64,000 nucleotides of DNA from Panaeolus papilionaceus (GCA_015501605.1 JADNRZ010000030.1:1-64000), one strand, 5' to 3'. Positions 12,072 through 23,819 are shown, numbered from the stretch's first letter. A program made the numbers and translations. Notes: generated by a model from the letters alone, not told the origin.

Positions 12072-12976
12072 TTGCGCGTGGTGTGTACGATGTTCGGGTT
12101 GGGCGTTATTTATGGGGGTGGTGGTATTGGAGAAGGAGGAGTATGGATGGTGCGATTATTAAAGATGGGGGTGGAGTTGAATGCGAATGTGAATGTGGGA
12201 GGTGCAGGGAGAGTGATGGGTCCTCAGGGTATGAGTTTGTCGCAGATGGCGATGAGCGCTGCTGCAGCTTCGGCTCCTGTTGCCGTTATCCCTGCTACGT
12301 CCACCTCAAGTCCTACTGAATCCATCCCCACCGCTAACGATACGAACGCCAGTTCCAACTGCCGCCGCTCTAAACCACGCCCGTGAGGTGTCTTACCCCG
12401 TACACGACCCTCAATAGACGTGAGCTCGCTGGATGACGATGACCTTTCACCACTTATTGTGCTCTCCAACCACTCTTCATCGTTGTCGTTATCCTCCAAT
12501 CATGCATCGGGGTCAGGATCAGTATCAGGATCAGGGAATACCTCGCCGCCTAGACGGATGCGCCCTGCGCCACCTATTCCTGGGAAGAGGGCTTCGGCAC
12601 AGGGCAATGGTATGAACATGCGCAGGTGGGGGGAGGATTGAGTACGTTCCCTGAAGGACAGGGGTTGGGAAAGCTGTTGGTGCCGATGAAGGTTTATACG
12701 CCATCGCCGCTGAACCTGAATAATGCGGGAGGTGGAAACGGAGCGAACCTTGCACCGTCGAGTAGGCATTCTATGGCGTCGAGCTTGAGCGCAAGTCGTT
12801 CGGGGAGGGGGTGTCAGAGGGGGTTGATTCAGCCGAGTCTGCCTTTGAGGGGGGTGCCTGCGCTTCCTACATCGGGGACGTCGACCAGTCTGGTAAACTC
12901 GGTGTCACCATTGAGTCCAACATCACCTACGCAGTGTATGAGGAGGAGGGCGGTTGATGAGGAGGGGGAGCGGTGA
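12072..12976 (+). pseudogene. Ser/Pro-rich single-pass membrane protein, copy B (disrupted)
   Basis: Paralogue of 3523-4541. The hydrophobic stretch (VVCTMFGLGVIYG), the WWYWRRR cluster in another frame, SIDVSSLDDDD, PPRRMRPAPPIP and QGLGK.LVP.KVY.PSPL are all present but spread over at least three frames. A TGA near 12386 stands where copy A has TGG. At least two frameshifts plus the stop mean this copy is also dead. Together the two copies show what an intact family member should look like. Confidence 0.55.
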
Positions 12977-13430
12977 TGTGCGTTGAATGTGACTCACTCC
13001 CTTTTTTTTCTTTTGCTGTTTCGATTCGACGTTTAGATAGAAGGTGTTGGAGGTTACTTTTGGATCCATTTTTCTTGAACGTTTGATTGAACGTTGTTGT
13101 TCAACTTAATTTCTATTTTGTTTTGTATTTCGTTTTCCATATCCTTTTGCATTCTCGTTCGCATTCGCTTGCAGTTCCTTACATTCCTTCTCTCGTTTCA
13201 ATTTCTCTTCACTCGTTGCACATCCCCCTCATCATCGCCGTCGTGTCGTACCCCACAGCCTATATCGTCCCCTCTCTTCCTGCTTTCCCCGTTCCCTTGC
13301 CTTTATCAATTCCATGTCCCCAAATATATGCAATCCATTCAGCGAATTTCACTCTATCACTATGCACACGTACCCAATATATCATACATTTACGAGATTC
13401 ACGCGCACACCTCTACCCCGCCACTATGAA

Positions 13431-13689
13431 AATGAATGAATTGTTATGTACCTACTAGCCTCACGAGGCTCTTATATACATCATGTAGATAATATTTATC
13501 TAGAATATTCTACCAATATGAAGTAATACCAAGAGTGGGCGCTAAGACAAAGCTGACTAATCTACGAGCGACTAAGACTACGAAATAATATCCGGAATAT
13601 TCGAGGATATTCCCAATAGGTTCACGGTCTTATCTTACAGCCCCTGCGACAGCTGTGGTCACTTAACCCTGACATTGACATTGCCACAC
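13431..13689. other. short AT-rich spacer
   Basis: No gene, repeat or RNA seen here. Confidence 0.4.
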
Positions 13690-13745
13690 CCTCCAAATAT
13701 CGTCGTTGTGGACGGCTTGGACGAATGTGGTGCTGAGACTATGAG
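13690..13745 (+). pseudogene. isolated NACHT Walker B fragment
   Basis: One frame reads PNIVVVDGLDECGAE, matching the Walker B block of NACHT NTPases (LIIVDGLDECGAD in the complete gene at 8099). No P-loop or further NACHT sequence flanks it, so it is a tiny relic about 160 bp from the 3' end of the FG-GAP gene on the opposite strand. Confidence 0.5.
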
Positions 13746-13906
13746 TATGATGGAATGTTTTTTCTGAGGCACAGACTTGACTTAATATTTTGATTTCTTA
13801 CTCACGGGCCCATGGTCATTCTTAGTAAACAGAATGAAATCAGGATCTAGTCACCGCTGCAGTTACAAAGAAATGAAATGAAAAGAACAAAAGGGAAAAA
13901 TCTCCT

Positions 13907-15169
13907 TTATCGCATGTTGGCGACGTAGCGTACTGTCCTGTCCATGGTCCAGCCTATACTGGACCCAAGAGCTTCTATCAACATTTGCAGTGGTCCAAAG
14001 TTGCCCGTGCCATCATTAAATGCCGCATACGCCTTTCCTTCCCCAATGCCTATGATATCCGCGCAACCATTTCCTGTCAGATCAACGAGAAATCTGGGGT
14101 GCTTTTCGACAGCCCATCCACTTGCACAGCAAAAATCCCGACCAAGTACATTCTTGATCGGTTGAAAAGTTCTATCACCATTGTTCAACGATACCCAGAC
14201 CGCATCCTCACCGAATCCTATAAGGTCCCCCATCTGGTTTCCCGTCAAGTCGGCAACAAAACGGGGGTGCTTTTCTGTGCTCCATCCACCCGCTCCTCGT
14301 CCTAGTGATGATAGAACGAGCTTTGGGGGATCAAAAGTCCCATTCCCCCTATTGAACGCAATTCGTACACCGTTGTCCGCAAATCCGATCAGATCCGGTA
14401 GACCAGTCTTCGTCATAGGAGCAATGAAGCGTGGATGGAGATTAATGTCCCAACCACCACGTGCTCTACACATTGAGTCACTACCCTCCAGGGCCCTCAT
14501 AGGCGGATCGAATATTCCCTTGCCTGTGTTTAGCGCCAAGGAAATGTTAGAATAGGTCATGTGAGCAGCTGGCGGCTCACGTGCTATGTTGATGTACATA
14601 TTCGGTAGTTTAGCTAATAATCCAACTTGCCGTTGTACTCCGTACTTCTGTTGTGGCCACTAGGTGTCTGTGTCTGTGTCTCTATCTGTGTCCTCCCTCG
14701 TTTTTCTTGGTTTTCTCCCCCTCCTCATTTTATTCACTTCTAACAGGAAACGTGATCTTCACCAAAACCAACAATATCGAGGAGTCTGTTGCCATTGATG
14801 TCTGCCAGGAAGCGCAAATGGCAGTCCATGCACCAGCCTTGGCGATATCCGAAGTCATAGAGAGCCACTTTTGCATTTGAGAACTTTGGAGTCTGGCCGG
14901 ATGATTCGTTGGTTGAGATTAATACCCCAGCATCCCCAAACGCAATGAGATCAACTCGACCTGTGTTATTGAGATCGACAGCGAAGCGTAAATGCTTATC
15001 GATGCGCCAATCACCCGCATCATAACCAAAATCGGGGAGAACCAGAATTGGAGGTTGGAAGGTCCCATCACCGTTGTTCACTGACATGAAGACTCCTTCA
15101 TCCTTGAAACCAATAATATCCTTTCTTCCATCACCTGTAGTGTCTCCCAACACCCTGACGTGCTTATCA
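13907..15169 (-). pseudogene. FG-GAP/VCBS-repeat protein, C-terminal part (split by the CACTA element)
   Basis: Minus-strand exons at about 15169-14740 and 14599-13907 encode at least seven units of the pattern KHxRF/V.x.D.TG.G..D.IGF.x.GV..S.N.G.GTF, typical of FG-GAP/VCBS beta-propeller blades that bind calcium and ligands. An intron of roughly 140 bp lies near 14745-14600; its exact borders are uncertain (a GTTAG donor and TTAG acceptor keep the frame). At its 5' end the reading frame runs into CACTGTGAGCC, the end of the 32.6-kb CACTA element. The N-terminal exons lie at 47728-48017 on the same strand. Removing the element plus one TCA joins ...GWCID to KHVRVLGDTTGDG in frame. The C-terminus (VRYVANMR) appears complete. 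Confidence 0.8.
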
Positions 15170-15206
15170 CACTGTGAGCCCAACTTGGGGGTTAATAGCC
15201 CCCTGG
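15170..15206 (+). repeat. left TIR of the CACTA-like element
   Basis: Begins CACTGTGAGCCC and contains GGGGGTTAATAGCCCCC. It pairs with 47691-47727. The target duplication TCA is at 15167-15169. Confidence 0.75.
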
Positions 15207-15412
15207 AGTTGGACAGGGGAGAAAAACTCCTTTGGAGGGAGTTTTAAAAAGGGGTTTTCTTGGGGGTTTTCCCATAACTTCTTTTGAGGGAGTGAAAAAC
15301 CCCTCCAGCGGAAAGGGGTTTTTGTACTTGTGGTTGACACCCCTTCTGAGGCACAGTATTCATATTTAGGGTTTCGTCAACCCTCCTTACAGAGGGGTTT
15401 TTTATGCTTGGA
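15183..15412. repeat. left subterminal repeats (AGGGGTTTT / AACCCCT)
   Basis: About seven to nine copies of AGGGGTT or its inverse occur in 230 bp, several as small palindromes (for example AAAAACCCCTCC...GGAAAGGGGTTTTT near 15295-15328). Clustered subterminal motifs are where CACTA transposition proteins bind. The same motif recurs at the right end. Confidence 0.55.
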
Positions 15413-15687
15413 ACTTTATGAACACCACATCACATTCAGTATCCTTTGTAAGAGGGTCACTCCATCTAGAGTAAAAAGATTAGTTAGTTAACGTTCTTGT
15501 AGGTCCAGTTAAGAAATTCCAATTCATTGTAATATTCCCTCTTTCAGATCAATGTATGTGGAAGACGCAGTTGGTGAGAAGAAAAAACAGAAAAAATCTG
15601 ATAATTATCGAAGAGAAGATGAAAACATAGGCGCCAGCACCAGTCAAGTGACAATAAAATCTAAAATAATTCATGGTATGATCGTGT
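15413..15687. other. internal left flank of the CACTA element
   Basis: Between the subterminal repeats and the transposase tail. No additional gene is evident. It would hold the transposase 3' UTR on the minus strand. Confidence 0.35.
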
Positions 15688-15720
15688 CTATGAACGATCG
15701 ACCACTGTCCATTGATCCCT
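15688..15720 (-). pseudogene. probable last codons of the Tnp2 transposase
   Basis: On the minus strand, immediately beyond the truncated gypsy LTR, the frame reads RDQWTVVDRS then TAG. This resembles the (G)RWGIIDRS-type ending of basidiomycete Tnp2 proteins as I remember them. It is on the right strand and in the right order to be the 3' end of the gene at 21658-26490, with the intervening C-terminal coding sequence deleted when or after gypsy B copy 1 inserted. The match is short, so this is tentative. Confidence 0.35.
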
Positions 15721-15817
15721 ATCTCCCCCAGGTGAGCATACTTCCTGTATTTATGTAGAGCTGATATATATCTTTGGATCTCCCCCAGGACTTGTGTGTG
15801 TCTGAGGTGCCCTTACA
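15721..15817 (+). repeat. truncated 5' LTR, family B copy 1
   Basis: Matches the last 97 bp of the family LTR (from ATCTCCCCCAGGTGAGC to CCCTTACA). The promoter and transcript start are missing, so this copy could not be transcribed from its own 5' LTR. Confidence 0.8.
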
Positions 15818-15819
15818 GT

Positions 15820-15829
15820 AGAAAGAGGT
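15820..15829 (+). other. self-priming primer-binding site, family B copy 1
   Basis: AGAAAGAGGT starts 2 nt after the LTR. Its exact complement ACCTCTTTCT lies in the LTR at 21545-21554, 33 nt after the start of a TTAAATAG TATA-like box. Confidence 0.6.
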
Positions 15830-15947
15830 CACCTTGGAGACTGAGACTGCATACAGTCTGTTACATCCTCTGTTCTGCTTCTTCTGTTCAGCTGCATTAT
15901 AGACTCTGTGCTTTCTCCCTCTCCTCTCTTCTCCCTGTCTGGCAACC

Positions 15948-18900
15948 ATGGATCCCCATACTTCACCACCTCCAGCTGCTTCTGTCTCTCTGTCTCAGTT
16001 GCCTTCCCTGGAAGACCAGGTATCCTCCATGCTTGCTCAGCAGGAATCCCAACAGGTAGCTATCTCCCACTTGAGGTCTTCTGTTCTTTCCCTGCTTCAT
16101 TATTTTTCTTCTACTTTCAATCCCTCTCCTCTTTCTCTTTCTTCTTCCCCTTCTTCTTCTCCCTCCCTTGTTTCTTCTACTTTTCCCCCACTCCCTTCCC
16201 ACTCTGTTGGACAGCTGACAGATGGGATACTACACTCTTTAAACCATGGAACTGTAGATAGAAACTTTTCCCCTTCTTCTTCTTTCCCTTTACCTAGTGT
16301 AAACATGGAACAATCTTCACCTTCTCCTCACCCTCTTTCTTCTTCTTCTCATTTTATTAGTGTACCTATGGAACATTCTTCTTCTTCTTCTTCTTCTTCT
16401 AGTAGTAGTAGTCTTCCTCTTCCCCCCACTTCTATTCGGTCATCCAATAGAGTGGATCCTCCCCTCCCCACTGTCTCTTCTGGTTGCCCCAGTGGAATAG
16501 TGTCTTCCCCTCTCCTCACTACCTCTTCTGGTTATCCTGGTGGAGTAGTGCATCCTTCTGCCCCTTCTTCTCATCGTCTTGGGACTCCTTTGATGATTGC
16601 AGAAAAGGTTAGGCCAGCTCCTCCTCCCCGGTACGATGGTGATCGTCTCAAGGGCAAAGCCTTCTACAACTCTCTCATGGGATACTTCAGACTTCGTCCA
16701 GATCTCTTTCCTGACAAGTCTACCATGATTAGTTGGGCCCTCACGTTCATGTCTGCTGGTCGAGCTGCTCTATGGTCCTGCAGGATCTTTGAGCTCATTG
16801 AGGAAGGTTCCTCCCCTTATGCAACTTGGGATCACTTTGCTGAAGACTTTCGCAAAGAGTTCTTCCCCTTGCGTGAGCAGGAAACTGCTGCCCTCATCTT
16901 GGAAGGTACCTCCTACTTCCAAGGGGATCGTTCTGTTGACGATTATGTCGACTCCTTCCATGACCTTGTTGCTGAAGCTGGCTACTCTGACCCCTCCTAC
17001 ATCGTGGTCAAGTTCCGTCGTGGCCTCCACCCCTCCATCACTGATCATCTCAGTAAGTGGGTAGCTTCACATCCAGCTCATAACAATCCCTCTGGCTGGT
17101 ACAAATTGGCCCGCCTTGTTGCTCTCAACTTGGCTGCTAATGACACCTTCCATCCGCAGCCTCCTCCTCCTGTGCCTAGCCCACTCTCTTCTCTTCCTCC
17201 TTCCTTCTCACATTTCCTTGACCCCTCCCCTGGTCCTTTATCTATTCGCACCACTCATGCCCCCTTACGAAAGCCTGTGACAAGTGAAGTCTCTGTGCAA
17301 ACGCCTGCACAAGCTCCACCTCTACCTTGTCCTAAAGTCATTCTCGACTCTCGTAATCGGTATGCCCCTCTGGTTGATGAGACTCTATCTCTCCCAGATG
17401 AAGATAAGGTTCCCTCCTCTCCATCCTCCCTCCATGATCCTTCTGCTCCGCCCCACCTACCTCGTCGCTCCAAATGGGAATGTCGTCGCCTTCCATCCTT
17501 GTGCACCATCTCTTCTCTTGCACCTGGACCTAGCTCCCTTCACCTGAAGGTTGAGATAGAGACCACCGACTCCCATGAAGCTCGATCTGTTAAGGCCTTG
17601 CTTGACACTGGCGCTACTGGTCTGTTCATCATCGAGAGTACGTCAAGTCCAACCGAATTGCCACCAGGAAGCTCAGCCGCCCCATCCCTGTTCGTAATGT
17701 GGATGGAACGCTCAACGAGTCTGGTTCAATTACTGAGGTGGTTGACTTGATCCTCCGGTACAACGGCCACACAGAACGCGCACTCTTCTGTGTCACTGGC
17801 TTAGGGAAGCAGAAGCTGATCATTGGATATACTTGGTTCAGGGATCACAATCCTGAAGTCAATTGGGAAACTGGAGAAGTCAAGATGTCTCGTTGCAAGC
17901 CTAGCAGTCGATGCTTTGGTTGCAAGAAGGAACTCAATGAGGAAAAGAAGGCTGCTCATAAGGAAGAAGCCAAGGTGAATGCCTGCGGCTCTGGTCCTGC
18001 CCCCTCTCTCACCCCTGAAGAGTCTTCCCCTGAAGATTCTGATGATCTCGAGCCCTCTGATCTGCCATTTGATCTTGAGGAAGGTGATCATGTCTGGGTT
18101 TCTGGCTTACTCCCTGAGGAAGCTGAAGAGCATATCAATGCTACTTCAACCATCAGTCAACGCCTGGCTGAAGGTTTCTTGCGTAACTCTGCTCCTCAAC
18201 CAGAACAGACCACTCCCCCTTCCTCACCTCATGGTCCAGTCCCTGACTATCAGAGTCTCTTCCATCGCGTCTTCTCTGAAGCTGAGTTTCTTAAGCTTCC
18301 TGAGAGAAGGCCTTGGGATCATGCGATTGAGCTCATTCCTGGAGCTCAACCCAAGGGATGCAAGGTTTACCCATTAAACCCTGCAGAACGTGAAGAGGCT
18401 GAGCGCTTCCTTGCTGAGAACGAGGCTCAGGGAAAGATTCGCCGCTCCAAGTCCCCCATGGCATCACCAGTCTTCTTTGTGAAGAAAAAGGATGGCTCCC
18501 TTCGTCTGGTCCAGGACTATCGCATGCTCAATGATATGACTGTGAAGAACAAGTACCCTCTCCCTCTCATCTCTGACCTTATCAACCAACTTCGTGGTGC
18601 ACGCTACTTCACCAAGCTTGACATTCGTTGGGGTTTCAACAATGTCCGCATCAAAGAAGGAGATGAGTGGAAGGCTGCTTTTCGCACTCACAGAGGTCTC
18701 TTCGAACCTCTTGTCATGTTCTTTGGTCTCACCAACAGTCCTGCCACCTTCCAAACCATGATGAACGAGATCTTCCAAGACATGATCTCTGAAGGTGTGG
18801 TTGTGGTATATCTGGATGACATCCTGATCTTCACCAAGGATATTCCTGAGCATCGAGAGGTCACTCATAGGGTCCTGAAGCGTCTAGAGGAACATGGTCT

Positions 18901-21251
18901 CTGCCTCCGTCTGGAGAAATGCGAGTTTGAGAAGACACGCATTGAGTACCTTGGGCTTATCGTTGCTGAGAACCGAGTCGAGATGGATCCTGTCAAAGTT
19001 GCTGGAGTTGCTCAATGGCCCACCCCCACCAATAGGAAAGAAGTCCAATCTTTCCTGGGTTTTGCCAACTTCTATCGACGGTTCATCAAGGACTTCTCTC
19101 ATCATGCACGTCCCCTCTTTGATCTTACCAAGAGCTCCACTGAGTTTTCCTGGTCTCCTGCTGCCGCTACTGCCTTCCAGTCCATCAAGGATGCTGTCAC
19201 CTCCTCCCCTGTCCTTGCTGCTCCCAATGATGATCTCCCTTTCCGGCTTGAAGCTGACTCTTCAGACTTGCCACTGGTGCTGTACTCTCTCAACAGTCTC
19301 CAGAAGATGGAAAGTGGCATCCCATTGCTTTCTTCTCCAAGTCACTCTCTCCTGTCGAAAGGAACTATGAGATTCATGACAAGGAAATGCTTGCAATCAT
19401 TCGAGCCTTGCAGGAATGGAGACACTTCCTTGAGGGTGCCCGCCACAAGTTTGAGATCTGGACTGACCACAAGAACTTGGAGTACTTCATGTCGTCTCAG
19501 AACCTCAACCGCAGGCAAGCCCGCTGGTCTCTCACTCTGGCGCGCTTTGACTTCGTCATGCAGCACAAGGCAGGAGCTACTATGGGAAAAGCAGATGCCC
19601 TCTCACGTCGGTCTGACCATGGTTCTAGTGAACGTGACAACCAGAACATCACCCTCCTCACCCCGGGATGTTTGCAGTTCGTGCACTAGAAGGTCTGGAA
19701 TTTGTTGGACAGGAACGCTCTCTGGTTCGTGAGATCCGTCGACATTCCAAGGAGGCCTCTGATCTTGAGGACACTGTGGCCAAGGCAGTCAAGGCGCTCA
19801 GAAAGACTGGATCTCAGTCTCTTCGCTCCTCAGAGTGGGATGAAGCTGATGGTCTTATCTACTTCTGTGGAAAGCTCTATGTTCCACCAGGTGGTGATCT
19901 TCGTCGTCGCATTGTGGCTCTCTGCCATGACTCCACTCTTGCTGGACACCCTGGACGTTGGAAGACCTTGGAGCTTGTGTCTAGGAACTATTGGTGGCCT
20001 CGCATGTCTAAGTTCATTGGACTCTACACCAGCACCTGTGACATGTGTCTTAGGACCAAGACCATCAGGCAGCGACCCCTTGGAGAACTTGAACCCCTTG
20101 CTGTTCCTGACCGCCGTTGGGACCATATCAGTGTGGACTTCATTGTCGAGCTTCCTGAGTCCAATGGTTATGATGCCATCATGGTTGTTGTTGACTCCCT
20201 TTCCAAATGCGCCCACTTCACTGCTACCACACCACTGTCTCTGCCCTAGGCACTGCCCACATGTATCGTGACCATATCTGGAAACTCCATGGCCTTCCAT
20301 CCAAGGTAGTCTCTGATTGCGGTCCACAGTTCATTGCAGAGTTCACACGAACTCTACAGGCTGCTTGGGATTGAGCCAGCTCGTAGCACTGCCTATCACC
20401 CTCAAACTGATGGGCAGACTGAGCGTGTCAACCAGGAGTTGGAACAATACCTCAGGCTCTACATCTCTGAGCGACAGGACAACTGGTACGACATCCTTTC
20501 CATGGCTGAGTTTGCCTACAACAACCATGTCCACTCCTCCACCCAGCAGACTCCCTTCCTTCTAGACTCTGGTCAACATCCTCGTATGGGCTTTGAACCT
20601 CTTCCCCCCTCCCGGATGGAAACTGTGAATGAGTTCACTGATAGGATGAAGACTGCTCTTGAGGAAGCACATGCTGCCTTAGCAGCTGCTAAGGAGGACA
20701 TGGCTAGGTACTACAACCGGCGTCGCACCAAGGCTCCTGAGATCAAGCCTGGAGATCGTGTCTACCTTGATGCCTCAGACATCCAAACCACTCGGCCATC
20801 CAAGAAGCTCTCCCACAAGCGAGTTGGTCCTTACCCAGTCATTTCTAGTGTTGGAAAGAATGCCTACCGTCTTCAGCTTCCTAAATCCCTCTCCTGCATC
20901 CATCCAGTCTTCCATGTTGTCAGACTCACTCCTGCTCCTTATGACCCCATCTCTGGTTGAAGAGCCAAGCTACCCCCACCTCCTGTGCTTGTTGACAATG
21001 TTGAAGAGTTTGTTGTGGAGAAGATTTTGAACAGCAAGTTCATCAGAGGCAAACTTCGATACCTGATCAAATGGGAAGGATACGATGCTGGTTGGAATTC
21101 TTGGGAACCAGCTGACGATGTCCATGCTCCTGACCTCATCAAGGACTTCTATGCAGAGAATCCTAAGGCTCCAAAGGTTATCAGGACCACTTATGCTCAC
21201 ACTCCTTACAAACAGGCTGGACTTCATGCTTCGAGGGCGAAGCAATCCTAG
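15948..21251 (+). pseudogene. gag-pol polyprotein, family B copy 1 (frameshifted)
   Basis: Compared with the intact polyprotein on the minus strand at 34668-39977, this copy has single-base deletions near 17628 (just after the protease LLDTGATGLFI), 19268 (in RNase H), 19668 and 20229 (in integrase), a 2-base deletion near 20346, and CGA to TGA at 20958 just before the chromodomain. Domains remain recognisable: gag core, protease DTG, reverse transcriptase with YLDD near 18810, RNase H, HHCC/DDE integrase and C-terminal chromodomain (about 21000-21150). Substitutions are few, so it is a young copy. Confidence 0.85.
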
Positions 21252-21259
21252 AGGGGGGG
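21251..21259 (+). other. polypurine tract, family B copy 1
   Basis: GAGGGGGGG lies 3 nt before the 3' LTR (TAA, then TGTCAGGGG), the expected place for plus-strand priming. Confidence 0.6.
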
Positions 21260-21262
21260 TAA

Positions 21263-21657
21263 TGTCAGGGGATCTCCTGCTACCTCCTATTTCTTTCCTT
21301 ATTACTGTCTCTCCTGTCTCTCTTTTCTCCTATTTCCCTTGCTCTATTCACTATCTGGACATACCATGGACTCATAGATATTATATTACACTCTCCTTTA
21401 GTTGTCATTCATTTATTATTTAGTTGTTTCCACTGTTACATAGTCATTCCTTTGTGTTTCCCTTTGTTTGTTTGTTTGGCATCAAGGCTGATGCCAATGC
21501 CAGCTCATCACTTAAATAGCTGCTTCACCTGGGTTTGATCCTTTACCTCTTTCTCTTTGGATCTCCCCCAGGTGAGCATACTTCCTGTATTTATGTAGAG
21601 CTGATATATATCTTTGGATCTCCCCCAGGACTTGTGTGTGTCTGAGGTGCCCTTACA
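21263..21657 (+). repeat. 3' LTR, family B copy 1
   Basis: 395 bp from TGTCAGGGG to CCCTTACA, matching the LTRs at 34252-34656 and 40108-40515 in inverse orientation. Confidence 0.85.
21512..21519 (+). promoter_or_regulatory. LTR TATA-like box, family B
   Basis: TTAAATAG, 33 nt upstream of ACCTCTTTCT, the sequence complementary to the PBS and hence the likely transcript 5' end. Confidence 0.45.
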
Positions 21658-22427
21658 CGAGCAATATGAAGGAGAGAGTGAATTGTCAAAGGGCAGGCAG
21701 ATAACCGCGAGGGTTTGTATTGGTAATATAGCCTGCAATAATACTCAAAAATGAATGTATATTCTGGGTAGTTGAAAGCACTCACCGCTCATACTCATTA
21801 ACCCATTCCTCAAATCCAGTCTCAATGGCATCAACCTCACCATTAGTTAGTTCAAGGTCGATACAAAGCTTGAGTAGACGAACAAGCTCAACAAAGTGCT
21901 TGTAGTAGCTGTCGTCTGGGAAGCGATCATGAAGAACAATTGGTGCGATGTGAAGGGTCCAGTTTGAATACATTTCTGCCGTCATGTAATACTGCTGTGT
22001 TGCAAGGTTGGGTACAGGGGCGCCAAATGCCGAGGGGATAGTCTGTCCGCTCAATGCTGAGGCAACTCCAATAGCAGACCAGTTGTCGGCGCTAATCACA
22101 TAGCCCATGTTTGTGTGGTCGAGATCCTTGAAATCCTTCTTCCAAAACCAGATAAGATTTGGGATCAGGTTTTCCCATATAAGATGCATGAAATCAATGG
22201 GAAAGGAGTCGGGGAAGTAGATAGAGCTGAGTGAGTTGAACAAAGGCGTGCCCTTGATGCCATACTTCGTTGCAAGCTCCTCTCGGTGTACATTTGTCGT
22301 TGTGCATTCAACTTTGTCTACATGGTCCATAAACTGCTCATGGGTCCGGTAGGGTAAGCTTGACACCCAATAGCCATCACCATCTGAACCATTGCGGTAA
22401 AGGGGTACATAGTTAGTGCGTCGAGTG

Positions 22428-23819
22428 ACTGGTGATTACCACTTTTATTAATAATTCAGGACAGTTGCCCTATGGATGATAATACCACTTGCCCTGTAAT
22501 TTATGCAACGATGAGTGCCCTGTTTTTTATGATAATGCCTCAGGTAACTTTAGTGTGCGATTTCATAGATATTATCATAATTGTCAGGCCGATTTTCATA
22601 GCAACATTTTATATGCTGCAGACATTTTCATGCTGCCCTTGTGAGGTTCATGCAATATTATTATTGTTTTCATGATTATGCTGATATTTTCATGATTGGT
22701 AGGGTGATATCTTTATCAATTTCATGATTATGCCTGATATTTTCATGATTGGTAGGGCGATATTATCATGGATTTCATGATTACTAGGGCGACATTCTTC
22801 TTGATTTCATAGATTCCCTTGATCAGGCATTTGTAGCTTTCTGGTGATATATATATGTCCATATATAATTGCACCATAGTGGTGCAAAATGGAGCAGGAA
22901 TAATGCTGATTAAAAATAGGGGCTAATTAAATACCCAAAAAGCGCAGCTAAATAGTGCAGCCCCTAGTGGGGCTATTGTAAAACTGAGGGCATATTCTTA
23001 AACTAGACAATTAGGGCTTTCTAATGGTATATATGTGCACCAGAAAAAGTGCCAAAAAAGCGGTGCAAATGCAGCAGGAATAGTAGCATAAATGAATAGG
23101 GGCTAAATTGATGGGAAAAAGCGGAGCTGAATTGGCTGCTCCCCTGCAGGAATTTAATTAAATAAAATTTAGAATCAAATAGTAGGCAATTGTAGCTTTC
23201 TAATGGTATATATATGTCCATATAAAGTGGCCAGAAAAGCGGTGTAATAAATGCTAGAAATAATGGGTGCAACAGGGGCAGAGCCCTGATTTGATGCAAT
23301 TGATGGATGAGATAAGGGTCCAAAAAAAGCGGAGATAATAGTGATCTGATCTAATGATGTCATATTATGGCAATTCTATATTTAGAATTGCCCTGATTTG
23401 ATAAGAAAATGCACTGATAAGATCAAGGGAATCTATGAAATCAAGAAGAATGTCGCCCTAGTAATCATGAAATCCATGATAATATCGCCCTACCAATCAT
23501 GAAAATATCAGGCATAATCATGAAATTGATAAAGATATCACCCTACCAATCATGAAAATATCAGCATAATCATGAAAACAATAATAATATTGCATGAACC
23601 TCACAAGGGCAGCATGAAAATGTCTGCAGCATATAAAATGTTGCTATGAAAATCGGCCTGACAATTATGATAATATCTATGAAATCGCACACTAAAGTTA
23701 CCTGAGGCATTATCATAAAAAACAGGGCACTCATCGTTTCATAAATTACAGGGCAAGTGGTATTATCGTCCATAGGGCAACTGTCCTGAATTATTAATAA
23801 AAAGTGGTAGCCACTAGTG
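22428..23819. mobile_element. non-autonomous element with ~400-bp inverted arms and 8-bp TSD (hAT-like)
   Basis: The arms 22428-22824 and 23421-23819 are about 99% inverted copies. The ends read ACTRGTGRYTACCAC. The 8-bp GTCGAGTG is duplicated at 22420-22427 and 23820-23827; 8-bp duplications are typical of hAT (also KDZ and P). There is no coding capacity. The arms contain tandem CATGATTATGCTGATATTTT units, and the core (22825-23420) holds about three copies of a ~175-bp module. It sits inside the Tnp2 exon, so it is younger than that gene. Confidence 0.75.

Larger units (their letters stand above)
10050..13430 (+). repeat. segmental duplication, copy B
   Basis: Counterpart of 1641-5100, in the same orientation: NACHT C-terminus, spacer, degenerate membrane-protein gene and 3' flank, all at similar spacing. 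Confidence 0.75.
15721..21657 (+). mobile_element. gypsy family B copy 1 (chromodomain LTR retrotransposon, damaged)
   Basis: Order: a 97-bp remnant of the 5' LTR (15721-15817), PBS (15820-15829), gag-pol (15948-21251, several frameshifts), purine tract (21251-21259) and 3' LTR (21263-21657). It is nearly identical in sequence to the intact copy at 34252-40515 but in opposite orientation. It inserted into an exon of the Tnp2 gene: exon sequence ending LLHIAR abuts the 3' LTR at 21658. The missing LTR start and missing transposase sequence mark a deletion at 15720/15721. Confidence 0.85.

Noticed and set aside
22825..23420. CRISPR-like repeat array
   Set aside because: Only about three degenerate, long units with no regular spacers, inside a eukaryotic TIR element.
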